From Abelmoschus esculentus (Eukaryota; Streptophyta; Magnoliopsida; Malvales; Malvaceae), in the NCBI GenBank assembly GCA_035048815.1, contig JAUCBN010000049.1:9741501-9805500 (forward strand): DNA of 64,000 nucleotides, written 5' to 3'. The translations under genes and the position numbers were made by a program. Below the pieces are notes generated by a model. The model worked only from the letters and a program-made list of their open reading frames with translations, did not search any database and was not told the DNA's origin. This document shows, one piece after another, positions 12,801 to 23,700 of the stretch (the first letter of the stretch is position 1; every line of letters begins with the position of its first letter).

Positions 12801-13337
12801 TTGATCAGATATTCAGAACAATTCACATCTAAATATAGTCCATACCCATATTGACTCCATTTTCTTTTAACATTTTTCACTTGATTCCAGCTTACACTGT
12901 TCTTTATAAGCACAGCCAAGTTATAATTGCTCAACTTCCTGAGTGATTTTTTCAATTAACAACAAAAATCAAGACCCAATTTCATCTTTTATTCACTACA
13001 TTCTTAACCACAAGCTATTACTCTACATTCTTAGAAAGAACCATTAACCAATATATATAAACACACCAAAACATACACAAAAAAAAAAGATTTAAGTGCA
13101 CCTATTACTTAACACTACAATAATAATCAATTTATATATATAAAAAAAACAATCTTTGAACCAAAGAACAGAATTTAAGGGCTAAAAAAACGGCATAAAG
13201 CCAAATGAGTGAAAAGTCGAACCTTTAGGTTTCCTAGAGGAAAAGAGATAAGCAGCACCAACAACAATGGATAAAACAGCTACTGCTCCACCAACAAGAA
13301 CTTGAACATCCACAGATTGCAAGAATTCCAAATCCAT
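9849..13337 (-). CDS. CBR1: NADH-cytochrome b5 reductase 1, nine coding exons
   Basis: Flavoprotein that passes electrons from NADH through FAD to cytochrome b5, supplying ER desaturases, hydroxylases and elongases. Coding exons (minus strand): 13337-13223, 12482-12341, 12208-12118, 12011-11934, 11518-11438, 11283-11194, 10812-10747, 10129-10043 and 9941-9849. All introns are GT-AG, and the 843 nt give 280 aa plus stop, close to the 281 aa of Arabidopsis CBR1. Residues 11-33 form one N-terminal membrane anchor. The FAD domain has KPYTPTT (97-103) and GRMSHHF (121-127). The NADH domain has GGSGITP (160-166) and CGPPPM (254-259). The C-terminus EMQFQF is typical of the family. No disruption is seen, so the gene is probably functional. 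A chloroplast or mitochondrial reductase is unlikely because there is a membrane anchor rather than a transit peptide. Confidence 0.95.
10021..10037. repeat. (TA)n microsatellite in the last CBR1 intron
   Basis: A short run of alternating T and A lies just downstream of the exon 8 donor site. It is likely to vary in length between individuals. Confidence 0.8.
11797..11818 (+). repeat. Poly-G tract in CBR1 intron 4
   Basis: Six G, one A, then fifteen G on the plus strand, so the CBR1 transcript carries the matching C tract. It stands out sharply in an AT-rich intron. It is removed with the intron and does not affect the protein. Confidence 0.9.
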
Positions 13338-13452
13338 GATCTTAAAAACCAGCCACCGCAGGTTCCAACACTTCTAACAAAAAAAACCCAGATTTAGAAT
13401 TAATGGGTTTATTCCTGGTTTAGCTTTTGCAGTGGTGATTTGGTTTGCGTTT

Positions 13453-13460
13453 GGTTTATA
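13453..13460 (-). promoter_or_regulatory. Possible CBR1 TATA box
   Basis: TATAAACC on the minus strand lies about 116 bp upstream of the CBR1 start codon. Spacing and sequence fit a TATA element, but no transcript start can be seen. Confidence 0.3.
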
Positions 13461-14039
13461 GGCAGAGAAGGGAAGATGTAAATGGGCAAACGTTAGGTGG
13501 AGGCACAATACATTTCCTCTCTAGTGAGACCAAAAGTGAAGAATCTGGTGCACCTACCCCCGGTGCATCACAGTCTCCTCGCACTTGTCGTTCTCCAATA
13601 GGATAGAAAATGTGACGTGGACTTAAGGTTTTTTCTTTAATCAATTAATTTATAAAAAAATATATTTTAATATATAAACCTTATAAAAAATATAATTTTT
13701 AATATTTAAACTATAAATTTTAAAATCTAAATCTTTAATTTTAACATATTAAAATCAAAACTCTAAACCTTAAATCTTAGATTTTATACTCTACTATTTA
13801 AAATTTTAAACTCTAAATCACAATTAAAAATTTAAAATCCTAAATATAAAAGGATTATATATCGGATATTCTCCTATTAAAAAATGCCACACTTCCATTT
13901 AGTCTTACTAATTAAATAAACTACGACCCGCCTAAATTATTTTACATATTTTTATATAGCTTTACCTAACTTTATATCTTATTGTGAGGGTTAATGTTCG
14001 TTTAAATATCCAGATATCAATTCAAAACATATTAATCGT
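13461..14039. other. CBR1 upstream region and AT-rich DNA
   Basis: Bases 13500-13640 are of mixed composition and may hold promoter elements. Bases 13640-13900 are made of variants of 'ctaaaccttaaat', resembling decayed telomere-like words of a kind common between plant genes. No gene is visible. Confidence 0.4.
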
Positions 14040-14690
14040 AGCCGCTCTTTTCTTTTTCTCTTATTTTTTTTAGTCGTTCTTTACTTTGAAATCTTTTTGA
14101 TCGGTGATCGACAATCAATAAATCTATTATTTTTTTTGTTTTCGTTTTTAATTTTAATAAGAATCTCTATTTTTATAGCATGCTCTTTCTGTCCTTGTGA
14201 CACATTTTCTTCTGTCTTTGTAAGAAGTTTTTGTTTTCGTTCTATGATTTGATATATTTGTCTTTGTGGCATGTTTTAGCATACCCTAGCAATCGTTTGT
14301 TGTTCGCACAGAGATTCAATCGATACTAGTTTTTGATTTATTTATTTTTTCGGTGGTCACTTGAAAAAAATTATTCTCACTTGGTTGATAGTTGTTTGTC
14401 GATGAAATCAGTCCTGGGTAGCAGTACTTTTTGCATTATAGTTTGGATCACCTACAAATCCTTCTTTCTTTGTTATGCGTCTCGTTTGGCCAGAGACAAA
14501 GAGATTTAAGAAGCTTCTGAATTTTATTGCTATACTTATCTCCATAGAAATTTTTATTTTTCTTATTTTTTGGTTGTAAGAATCTTTAGATTGTTTAATC
14601 CAATTATTTTACTTTTTGATTGCGATGTAATTATAATTTTTCTATGAATTTAATAAAAATTCAGTGGCATTTATCAAAAAAAAATTGGAT
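14040..14690 (+). mobile_element. Possible 3' end of a LINE with poly(A) tail
   Basis: The stretch ends in 'gaatttaataaaaattcagtg' followed shortly by a run of nine A, as plant LINE 3' ends often do. No reverse transcriptase or RNase H frame remains, so the assignment rests on the tail alone. Confidence 0.3.
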
Positions 14691-15279
14691 TAGAGATTAA
14701 ACATTGATGACCGATTGGTTAGAGTTATTGTTAAGTGCATAATAGTCTTATACTTTATACCCTATTCAACTCAATTGTTGTTTGTATTTAATAGATTTAG
14801 ATGATAATAATAAACAATTCTTCTCATTTTCTATATTTCAACATTCATACAGTTATTTAATGATTTAATACAATATTTGGTAGGATAAGGTTATAATTTT
14901 CTTTCTTAGACATGAATTATGCCACCTAGATACCAGATATTGATGAGAGATTCTGAATGAAGGAAGATGTAGATCACACCAAACAAGGACAAGATATAGA
15001 ACAACACCCGTCATGGCGATAAACCTTGCCGCCGCCGCAACACTAGAACGATCGTAAATGGAGTGCGAAAGAAAGATCACAAAGAGTTGAATCGTTTGAG
15101 ACAAGTCCGAAGAAAAAAGAGAGCAAGGAAAAACGAGAAAAACTTTAGTGAAAGTCGCACGAGAAAAGAATTCTCATAGAAATAAACTAGGAAATAAAAT
15201 AAAAATCTTTTATTTATGTACGAAAATTGTACAGGAAAAGAACGGGAAAAGAATTTTGGTGAAAGTCGCACGGCAAAAG
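14691..15279. other. Unassigned intergenic DNA
   Basis: I recognise nothing here. Two near-identical stretches, 'gtgaaagtcgcacg' at about 15147 and 15260, form a short direct repeat just before the duplication boundary. Confidence 0.4.
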
Positions 15280-17414
15280 AACTCAGATGCTACCAATAGA
15301 CAAGAAGCACCAATTATCAATTCTACAGGTAATTACTATTTTTTGACACTACAATTATAGTTATAAAACAAAAATAATATATGATTATAAGTTTTTTTAC
15401 ATATAAGGATTGAATATTCTAAAAAAAAGAGGATGGGGCCAACTAAAATTACAAAGCTTGCAAGAAAAAAAAGCTAAAGGTCAAAAACTCGATATTCAAT
15501 TTCTTCTTCCGTACAATAAGGTATGTGGTAAGCATGCCAATATTTTTAAGTTTGAAATAACAAATTGTGTTCGACAACATGCATCATTTCATATCGCTAG
15601 TTTAAAAACGATGTCAAGATATTATGGCTCATCTTGAAGGTATGATATATATATATAAATATTATAAATATGTATGAACATAAGTACTATCCTTACAACA
15701 TTTATGATACACATTTACTTTAAAATTATTGTATTATTATTTATATATTTTTATTTAATTTTAGGATAAATTTAACTTTTTCGGTGATGTATATCCTTAT
15801 GTGATGAAACAAGTGCAAGATCAGTATAAAAATCGTTAATATCATTTATATCGTTGTTATTTGAAGAGCACTGAATGTCTAAGTAATGTGAGCATAAATG
15901 ATTGGGAATGGTTCATTGCTAATAAATGGACTACAAATAAATTTACGATATGTTTATTTAATATTTTTATTTTTTATTCATGTTATATAAAACTAACTTT
16001 TAATCATATTGTAGTCTAAGAGTGATCGAAATAAAGTGAACAGAGGACACCAACAAATTGGATCCATTGTTGGCACAAAATCAATTGTTCAAAAAGCATA
16101 AGAGATGATAAATTAAATATTCAATTTATATACATCCATCGTATTTATTCATGTTATACAAGGTGAATTGAAGTAGATTTTCTTCTTCTTCTTCATGGCG
16201 TTAAACAAGGTGAGTTGAAGTAGATTTTATAAATGAGCCCTAAAATACATACACCAATTTGATGGGAACATGACTGAAACATAAGCGAAATACATGATAA
16301 ATACCAACAAACATGATTCATGCAAAACATAAAATATATAATATCCAATACCCTAACATATACACTACTGATTCGTTAAGCTTAGTCTACCCTAGATAAA
16401 GAAATAAAATATTTCTGATTTAATTATTAAAGATACAATTCGAAGGAAACATCTTATTGTTTAACTTTCCAAAGATGAAGTAATAAGTAAACATGTTCTC
16501 CCTGACAAAGACATCGGTATCACCCATTATCTCTATGCACCGTTGAGTAAAATATTCCAAACATAAATATGAACCACAAGACCACGACAAACTTTCAATG
16601 AAACTTAACCATGCAACAAGATAAAACCAAAATATTTATAAAAAAATGCATTAAAAAATAAATTTAGGGGGAAATTCTGCCACAAAACTTTCAAATAATC
16701 CGGCTTTGACTAAAATATTCAATGAAACTTTCAACTAAAAGGGGTTCGGGGTGTAATTTTGCTACAAAACTATTAATCCTTAACCAAATTAGGGGGAAAT
16801 TTAAATAATCCGACATTCACTAACCCTAAAACAAAATTCAAATCGAATTAAAAAAAATTTAGGTTACCTTCGAACCCTTCACCGAAAATGGGGAAATAGG
16901 GTTTCAAATAATGGATTCCGGCGGTGACAATGCTGGCGGACGACCGGAGAGCAAACGAAGATGATTTTGGTTAGTTCTCGTCGACGGAAGAGCTTTGATC
17001 GACCACTGGACGCGTGGTTTGAAAAAGGGGTGAAGGAAATTTGGGGAAAGGTTTTTGTGAAATGTGGTAATTCGCACGATAGAATGTGATTAATTGGGCA
17101 GGCTGTGCGGCGTTTGTCTTTAAAAACGCCACAAACATACAAAGCAATTGCGGCATTTGGATTCAAAACGCCATAAAAATACAAAGCAGTTGCGGCATTT
17201 GTTGGACAACGCCACTAAAGAGACAGACTTTGCGGTGTTTTCTGAAAAAAAAACGCCACAATTAGTTTATACTATTGTAGCGTTTATTGATAAACGTCAC
17301 TATTTTAAAAAAATCGGCGCTAATGAATAAACGCCACTATGTGTGGCATCTGTTATGGCATTTTATCGAAAAACGCCGCTAATATTGTCGCTATAGGTTA
17401 AATCTGGTGTAGGG
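15280..17414 (+). mobile_element. CACTA (En/Spm) transposon, 3' part, duplication copy 1
   Basis: The right end reads GGTGTAGGG (GGTGTAGTG in the paralogue at 49141), the complement of CACTACACC. The subterminal region 17100-17400 holds repeated 'gcggcgttt' and 'aaaacgcc' words, typical of CACTA subterminal repeats. A Ptta/En/Spm-type transposase remnant lies inside. I find no left terminus. Similarity with copy 2 starts at about 15280, inside the element. Confidence 0.7.
15410..16110 (+). pseudogene. Ptta/En/Spm-type plant transposase remnant
   Basis: The first piece (15410-15637) includes LQSLQEKKAKGQKLDIQF, then a cysteine- and valine-rich stretch typical of the Ptta family after its 'RGPT' start. 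After an intron-like gap, 15780-15960 encodes 'NDWEWFIANKWTTNKF'. The exon near 16020 reads SDRNKVNRGHQQIGSIVGTKS, matching the family's 'S..NK.NR......G.KS' motif. Such proteins accompany the main CACTA transposase and are thought to bind element ends. Stops break the frame (for example the TAA in 'KNR*YHLY'), so it is a pseudogene. Confidence 0.6.
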
Positions 17415-17833
17415 TTTTGACCATTTTCAGTTTTCGTTTAATCAAGTGGTGACATGTGTCACATCATCTTTCATCATCCTTCCATTAAATTTGTAACCAT
17501 AAGGGTCAAAATAAGTTAATTTAATAAATTTAATAGATTAATTAGATGAGTATCTCAATATAGTTTGGTGCCACCTGTGTAAAAAACTTTTTTTTTTTTT
17601 ATTTGCAAACCAAAACAAACCATCCTTTATTTGAATCAAACCATCCTTTATTTGAATCAAACATAGATTAGCCTCTGTTGAGGTAAATTGTACAAAGACA
17701 AGAACAAAGAAAAATCAAACTCCAAAACTTACTAGTTTTGATTATTAACGAAGTAGCTTTAAACGAAAGAAACATATCCTTGGCAGCAATGGTTTTAAGT
17801 TTTGGACATACCAGTGTGTTTGTTTGTTTAAGT
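17415..17833. other. 3' flank of BAHD gene copy 1
   Basis: It is strongly similar to 49142-49726, except that the other copy has about 190 extra bases (49191-49380). It should contain the BAHD 3' untranslated region. A tandem copy of 'aaaccatcctttatttgaatc' lies at about 17618-17660. Confidence 0.5.
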
Positions 17834-19174
17834 TTATATCTTACTGTTACCAAAGCAAGAATTTGGAGAAACAAATGCTAGGAACTCTGTATCACGTTCC
17901 AGAAAACACATCTCTTTGTCCGATAATGTAACCCATGCTTCGACGGCGTTGTGCTGCTTTCCATTTCTTAGAAAGAACAAATTGCGTATGTCTCGGTTAT
18001 GGCTATCAATTCCTGGAATGCTAACCAGACTCGGTTTTCCCCAACCAAAATCTTCATTTCCATCCACAGTATTCAACAAGCTGCTCATAAGACAAAAGTC
18101 TGCATATCCTTTTGACACCATTTCTTCAACATGGCTGAGTTGCTCCGTCAAAGCTTTAAATCCTTCCAGAATAACCTGGGGATCACTAGGGACATTTTCC
18201 ATTGCTTCTTTCAGTAGATAAGCCAACTCGGATAAGTCTACATCTTTCCCAACTGGGGTATACATGCTGATTGCCAACCCAAACATGTTCCCGATCGAAT
18301 AACTCGGTAATCGGGGTTTCAATTTGGGTCGAAAGTTTACTGCTTGGCCACAAATAGCTGGCTTTAGAGCTCCCGAAACTGATCGAGAAGCCTGGATGGA
18401 ATGTTTCCACAGGAATGCACTCAGAGCTAATGAACGGGAAGGATGCTCCAAGCTTTTGCTTTTCGCTTTAAGCACAAGAGTCGTGATCGCATTGACATCA
18501 AACACGAAACTCCTCGTCATCTTACGCCTGCCGTCATTGAAGACCAGTCTTTTTAGGGCCGCATTGTCGGGCATCGATTCGATCGGAGGAAAAAGCCGCG
18601 ACGATGCCCCTAACAATCCAGGATTTGGTATCTCACCATTCGAGCCACGACTGTAAGCTGCCCAACTGTTGAGGAAAGCATACACGGTTGTTCCATCAAA
18701 GATCTTGTGGAAACAACAGAAAGCTAGTGCAATCCCACCGCAGTCGAAGACATTGACTTGAACAGCCAGTAGGGGTACTGTTGGGTCTGTAACATAGCGA
18801 AAGGGTCGACAAGGAAGCAATTGGTTCATTCCCTCCAGTTTGTCAGTTCGCTCAATGAAATCAGATAACCTTCCTTTCACCCTGGCTTCAACATATGGAA
18901 TTCCCTCGTTGAAATCAGTAATAAAAAGGTTGTTTTTCACCCGACCAGCAGCAGGGTAAAACTGAATCAAAGCTTTCGAGAGTGACTGTTTAAGTTGGTC
19001 TGAGAATACGGAACCGTCGATATAGGAATCACTAGGTTTAGAGTAGAAGAGGATTCCCGCAGTATAGTGGCTTGTACTCAGTTGATCTAGAAAGGAAAGC
19101 TTAAATGGCTTCAAAAGATGAAGTTTTGAAGATGATGGCTTAACTATTTGCTTAGAAGTAATCTGAACTTCCAT
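17834..19174 (-). CDS. BAHD-family acyltransferase (vinorine synthase-like clade)
   Basis: BAHD enzymes are soluble, usually cytosolic, and move an acyl group from acyl-CoA to an alcohol or amine in specialised metabolism. The single 446-residue exon is a normal family length. The catalytic motif HxxxD is present as HKIFD (156-160) with Gly161, and the structural DFGWG motif is at 375-379. The N-terminus (EVQITSKQIVKPSSPT-like 'KPSSSKLHLLKPFKLSFLDQ') and the 'FYPAAGRVK' segment (72-80) fit the clade with vinorine synthase and deacetylvindoline O-acetyltransferase. Substrate and product cannot be read from sequence. No intron or frame break is visible. A disrupted paralogue lies at 49727-51749. 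Close BAHD genes often occur in tandem arrays, which fits this duplication. Confidence 0.9.
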   Translation of the reverse strand: MEVQITSKQIVKPSSSKLHLLKPFKLSFLDQLSTSHYTAGILFYSKPSDSYIDGSVFSDQLKQSLSKALIQFYPAAGRVKNNLFITDFNEGIPYVEARVKGRLSDFIERTDKLEGMNQLLPCRPFRYVTDPTVPLLAVQVNVFDCGGIALAFCCFHKIFDGTTVYAFLNSWAAYSRGSNGEIPNPGLLGASSRLFPPIESMPDNAALKRLVFNDGRRKMTRSFVFDVNAITTLVLKAKSKSLEHPSRSLALSAFLWKHSIQASRSVSGALKPAICGQAVNFRPKLKPRLPSYSIGNMFGLAISMYTPVGKDVDLSELAYLLKEAMENVPSDPQVILEGFKALTEQLSHVEEMVSKGYADFCLMSSLLNTVDGNEDFGWGKPSLVSIPGIDSHNRDIRNLFFLRNGKQHNAVEAWVTLSDKEMCFLERDTEFLAFVSPNSCFGNSKI

Positions 19175-19231
19175 TTCTACAACAATAGCAATGAGAATTT
19201 GTCTGTTCTATTTCAGTTCAGGTTCCACTGG

Positions 19232-19239
19232 ATTTTATA
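19232..19239 (-). promoter_or_regulatory. Likely TATA box of BAHD gene
   Basis: TATAAAAT on the minus strand lies about 58 bp upstream of the start codon. The element is kept in the paralogous promoter (51848-51854), which supports a real function before duplication. Confidence 0.5.
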
Positions 19240-19360
19240 TTAGGTTTGACCATTATAAAAAGCTTGCCACGAGGAGAATTAGTCTGGAATAGATTAAGGG
19301 AAGTTTCGTTACATCTTTAAATATTCAGGCTAATATGGAAAAACAAAAACTATTATTACA

Positions 19361-19621
19361 TAGAAATTATATTATGGGTAAGTCTCAATCACGTGTCCAT
19401 ACGACTAACTACTAAAAATCACTCATATCATCATTTTTTATATCATATATTTTTCAAAGTGAATCTTCACTTAAAAAACTGTTTTTAAAATGAATTAACA
19501 GTAAATATGAGTGAAGATTCACTTTAAAAAATATATGACATGAAAAAAATGATGATATGGATGATTTTTAGAGGTTGATCTCATAAATGACGTGGTGAAA
19601 CTTACCATGATATAATTTCTC
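19361..19621. mobile_element. Fold-back MITE, copy C
   Basis: The arms TAGAAATTATATTATGG and GAGAAATTATATCATGG (complement of the right end) flank an internal palindrome with 'gtgaatcttcac' on the left and its mirror on the right. A perfect 9-bp direct repeat ATTATTACA flanks it (19352-19360 and 19622-19630). The duplicated region near 52005-52025 lacks it. It is non-coding and probably moved by a Mutator-type transposase. Confidence 0.85.
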
Positions 19622-20029
19622 ATTATTACATTACTTTAATAATTTTTAGTTTTAAAGGTTTAATAAAATTTTGTTACTTTCAATTCAAACCTAACTATAT
19701 TATTATTTTCATCTGATCATTGCTCAAAGCATACATATTTATAACTTCTAGACATGGAAAATGTGATTATTTAATCTCAAAACAGGTATGGTGTCGCTTG
19801 AGAAAGAAGGAAGATGAACATTTAATAATTGAGGAAAAAAATAAAACAGAACGGTGTAGTTTGGGTTTGAAAACATAAACCCCAGAAAACGTTGTTTAAT
19901 ATTTTTCAATGGAATATAATATTTATTTTATCTTTGAATTTTTAGCTCTTAATGTGTTCATCATTGTTAAATATTTCATGCCAGTCAGGTGCTTATATAT
20001 TGGGTAAACTATTGAAATGTTCATGTTTA

Positions 20030-20995
20030 TCTTGTTGGGAAAAAATGAAGAAAATTAATAATTTTAAGTTATATTTTAAATGGACGAAGATAAAAATTTG
20101 AATAATATTTTTATAAGATCTTATTTTACTTTATGAGATCTTTATAACGATATCTTATATGCTTAAAACAGATGATTGATGAATGAGAAATTAATGCTCA
20201 AAGTTAGATAATTATATATTGAATAAGTAAAAACCCTATATCCCATATTAATGGGATAAATGAAATGAATATATATATATTTACCTATTTTATATTTATT
20301 AAATTATTTAATAAAAATTATACTTCGTGCGTAGACACAAAGGGTGCAAATCAAAGTGAATAAAACTTATTTCATTTAGGACATACTCACATGATGTAGT
20401 AATATGAATGTTTGGATTAATCAAGTTGTTTGTGAACCTATGGATATTTTATCTACTTTAAATTAATTTTTTTTAATTTTAATATTAAATAGGTAATGTA
20501 TGTAATTCAATTTTTTTAATCTAGCTTTTTTCCATGTTTCTTGTTAAAAAATTTAAAAATTAAATTTTAAGTCCTAACTCTAATTTTATAGACCCAAAAC
20601 CCTACACTATAAAAAAAATACATCCTACCCCTAATTCCATAAACCCTAATCACAACCCCTAAACTTGAACACTAAACTATAAACTCACTAATTTAAAATA
20701 AAGGCACTGATGAAGATATAATTAGGAAGTAGACGGTTTTCATCCATTCATAAGAGCAATAAAATAGGTAATTGTATATAAACACTTCTCATTCTATTTA
20801 TCTTATTAATATAGGATAGTGAGATTTTACTTCCTTATTCAATTCATAATTGTTTTACTTTGAGCATCAATTTCTTATTTAAAGGAATATACAATTTTAT
20901 AAAATCATTATTTAAATCTACATCTTTACTTATTTAAAATATGATTCAAATTTATTATTTCCATACATTTTTTCAACAAAAATTACGAGCGGCAT
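20030..20995. mobile_element. Fold-back element with ~250 bp degenerate inverted repeats
   Basis: Sequence from about 20030 ('ttgttgggaaaaaatg') to 20290 recurs inverted from about 20757 to 20995 ('cattttttcaacaa'). Shared blocks include 'gaaattaatgctcaaag' against 'ctttgagcatcaatttc'. The interior is AT-rich and non-coding, with CCCTAAA-like words near 20580-20690. The left arm also lies in duplication copy 2 (from about 52425), so insertion predates the duplication. No clear target duplication was found. Confidence 0.5.
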
Positions 20996-21409
20996 TTCTT
21001 TTGTTTGTTTATATAGTTTATATTTTACAATTACAAATATAATGTAAATTGGGCACCATGAATTGTAACAAAAAAGTAAAAAAAAAAAAAAAAACTATTA
21101 CATTGAACTTTAATTCATGTTATGTTTTTTATTTCATGCATGTAAATTTCGAATTTTCTCTCGTTTATAATATTTGATTAAGATCTTTGAAAAGGTTTGT
21201 ATTTTGTTAAAAGTAAAAGAATTATCAATGATCATTTGGATAAGTTAGACCATTTACCGAAACAAAACAATTAAAATTAGAGATTTATTGAATTTGAGAG
21301 TTGATTACGAGTGAGAAAGAGTTTACCTAACTAAGGGAGTTCAACTATATCAATGATGGTGTGATTTTGGATGATTCACCTAAAGGGGTAACCACTAGAT
21401 CTTTAGGTT
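20996..21409. other. AT-rich intergenic DNA
   Basis: Contains a run of about 18 A near 21077. Nothing codes here that I can recognise. Confidence 0.5.
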
Positions 21410-21876
21410 CGAAAAAAAATACTATTAGGTTCAACTCAGGTCGAAGCTCGTTGGGCACAATTCAGGCTTGTCAGGCTCGGCTCGACACGACTTAAAATAA
21501 ACAATTTACTATAGTTTTTTTTAATAAAAGATAGGGTCTCGTTAAAAACCCTTTTCATAACCAACATAGAAATAAAATTCAATATTGAGAAAGAAAAAAA
21601 ATACCAATTTATTTTAGTTAATTTATTTTTAGTAATTTTTTTCTATTTTATTTTATTGCTTTTCTTTTACTAAAGAGACTACTTTTATTGAATATGTAGC
21701 ATATATATAATATAATTATTCTGAGCCTGTTCATAAGCTATTCGAGCCAAGCTTGGGTAGGCTCAGCTCATTAAAGTCTTGAGTCGAATCTGAACCCGAG
21801 TTGAGCTCACTCGAACCGAGCTTTGATCGAACCGAGCCCGAATAGCTCACGAGCCGGTCAGACTCATTATCATCCC
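21410..21876. mobile_element. hAT-like MITE relic rich in GAGC/GGCTCG words
   Basis: The right end, read backwards, begins TAGGGATGATAATGAG, a common start of plant hAT-type MITEs. The adjoining sequence is a series of 'gagctcgaaccgagc' variants, and similar words (aggctcggctcg) occur at the left near 21470. The left terminus is not clear. Confidence 0.4.
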
Positions 21877-21941
21877 TAATTTATATCATGCATAGAACCT
21901 AAAATGTTAAAGAAGCATTAAATGATAAATATTAGATATTA

Positions 21942-23383
21942 GGTATGCAAGATGAGTTAAATTAATTTGAAAGAAGTAATGTTTAGAAATTAGTTGATAG
22001 AGCTAATAATAAATCTACCATAAGAACTAAATGAGTTTTTAGAAATAAACTAGATAAGATTGGTAATATGGTGAGAAACGAGGCTAGACTTGTTAATCAA
22101 GGTTATATTTTAAAACAAAAGAATTGATTTTGATGAAACGTATGTATCCATAGCTAAAATGAAATCTATTCAGATACTTCTTACATTTGTAAGTTTTCAT
22201 GAATTTAAGATTTTTTTAAATGAATATAAAAATGTTTTTCTAAATGGTTTTATAAATAAAAAAGTGTATATAGAAAAATCATCTAGTTTTGAAGACCTTA
22301 AATACTCAAACCATATTTTTAAATTTTTAAAAACTTTGTATGGATTGAAACAAACTCATAAAGCTTGATATAAGTGATTATCAAATATTTTAATTGAAAA
22401 AGATTTTGATACAGGTAAGATGGATACTACACTCTTCATAAAAACAGAAGGCATAAATATATTAATAGTTTAAATCTACGTTAATGATATTATTTTTTTG
22501 TTTTACTAACGAATTATTTTGTCAAATTTTTTCTAAGTTAATGTAAGAGTTCTCATTCTTTTTAGACTCCAAATTAAATAAAGGAATGATGACATCTTCA
22601 TCAATCAAGTAAATTACATCAAGAATATATTCAAGAGGTTTGGCTTAGAGAATATGAAAACTCAAATCACAACAATGTGTTTATGTGCAAAGCTTTGAAA
22701 AAAAGTAAGTGTGTTAATTTAAAGCTTTATAGATCAATGATAGGGTCTTTGTTTTATCTTACCACAAGTAGACTGAATTCATGTTTAGTATTTACCTGTA
22801 TGCTAAATTCTAAGTTAGTTATAGAGAATCACACTTTATAGTAATTAAGAAATCTTTAGATATCTTAAAGACACTTCTTACTTAGGTCTTAGTATCCTAG
22901 AGATTCATGCTTTAGTTTACATGTTTATTAGGATGTGGATTATGGGGATTGTAACATAGATAGAAAGAGTACCTGTAGTACTTGTCAATTCCTAAGTCAT
23001 ATGCTCATAACTTAATTTTTTAAGAAATAAACTTGTGTAACATTATCTATTACTAAAGCGAAATGTATATTAGATGAAATTTGTTGTGCTCAAATCTTTT
23101 GGATAAGCAACAAGTTTTAAATTATGTAATTGATGTAGGTAACATACCTTTTAGGTGTGACAACACTAGTGTTATTTTTCTGAATAAGAATCTTATTCAA
23201 CATTCTAGAACTAAGAATATAGAAATAAAATATTATTTCATAAGAGATCATGTCTTGAAAAATAATATAGTTCTAAAATGTGTTAACACCTCAAATCAAT
23301 TAGCGGATAATTTTACAAAACCTTTAGATAAAGAGTGTTTTTGGATTCTTAAGAGGGATTTATGGCTTACTAGTCTTTCTTGA
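21942..23383 (+). pseudogene. Copia reverse transcriptase and RNase H remnant
   Basis: Starts at MQDELN and passes through VRNEARLVNQGY (RT start) and FLKTLYGLKQTHKA (the 'ALYGLKQ' motif). It continues with 'IYVNDIIF' at the YVDD position, where the first Asp is replaced by Asn. The last part (23081-23383) is copia RNase H, with CDNTSVIFLNKNLIQHSRTK and a terminal 'QLADNFTKPLD'. Several stops and frame changes interrupt it, and a segment between RT and RNase H is shortened. No LTR was found on either side. Confidence 0.75.
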
Positions 23384-23700
23384 ACCTTTAAAACTTTTTG
23401 GTGTTTAAAATTTACTTAAATTCAGTTGATTTTCATGTTTATGTGTCTTTATCCTATATGCATCTATGTTTATTGCTAGAGAGAGCTTTGGAACGCCAAA
23501 AAAAATAATTAAAAATCCTAATTTTAAATTAGGAATTTATTATTTTAAAATCCTAGAAATTAGAAATTTAATTGATCTTATTATTATATTATTATTATTA
23601 TTATAATAGTCAAAATAGTTTAATATACATATAGTTTAATGTACTAAATCAAAATATGTCTCAAAATGTCATAATATAATCATAATAGTATGTATAAAAC
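23384..23700. other. AT-rich DNA after the copia remnant
   Basis: Includes 'tattattatatta' runs near 23580. It could be the 3' untranslated end of the copia fragment, but no polypurine tract or LTR was seen. Confidence 0.4.

Noticed and set aside
13640..13900. CTAAACC/CCTAAA-like words, also near 20580-20690, as possible internal telomere tracts
   Set aside because: The words are irregular and AT-diluted with no tandem TTTAGGG register.
14865..15360. Small frames on both strands before the duplication boundary as a possible gene
   Set aside because: They are low-complexity, Phe/Ser- or Lys-rich, with no domain and no consistent exon structure.
18324..18656. Open frame on the plus strand opposite the BAHD gene, as a possible antisense gene
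   Set aside because: It is a shadow of the BAHD coding strand and its paralogous frame is not conserved.
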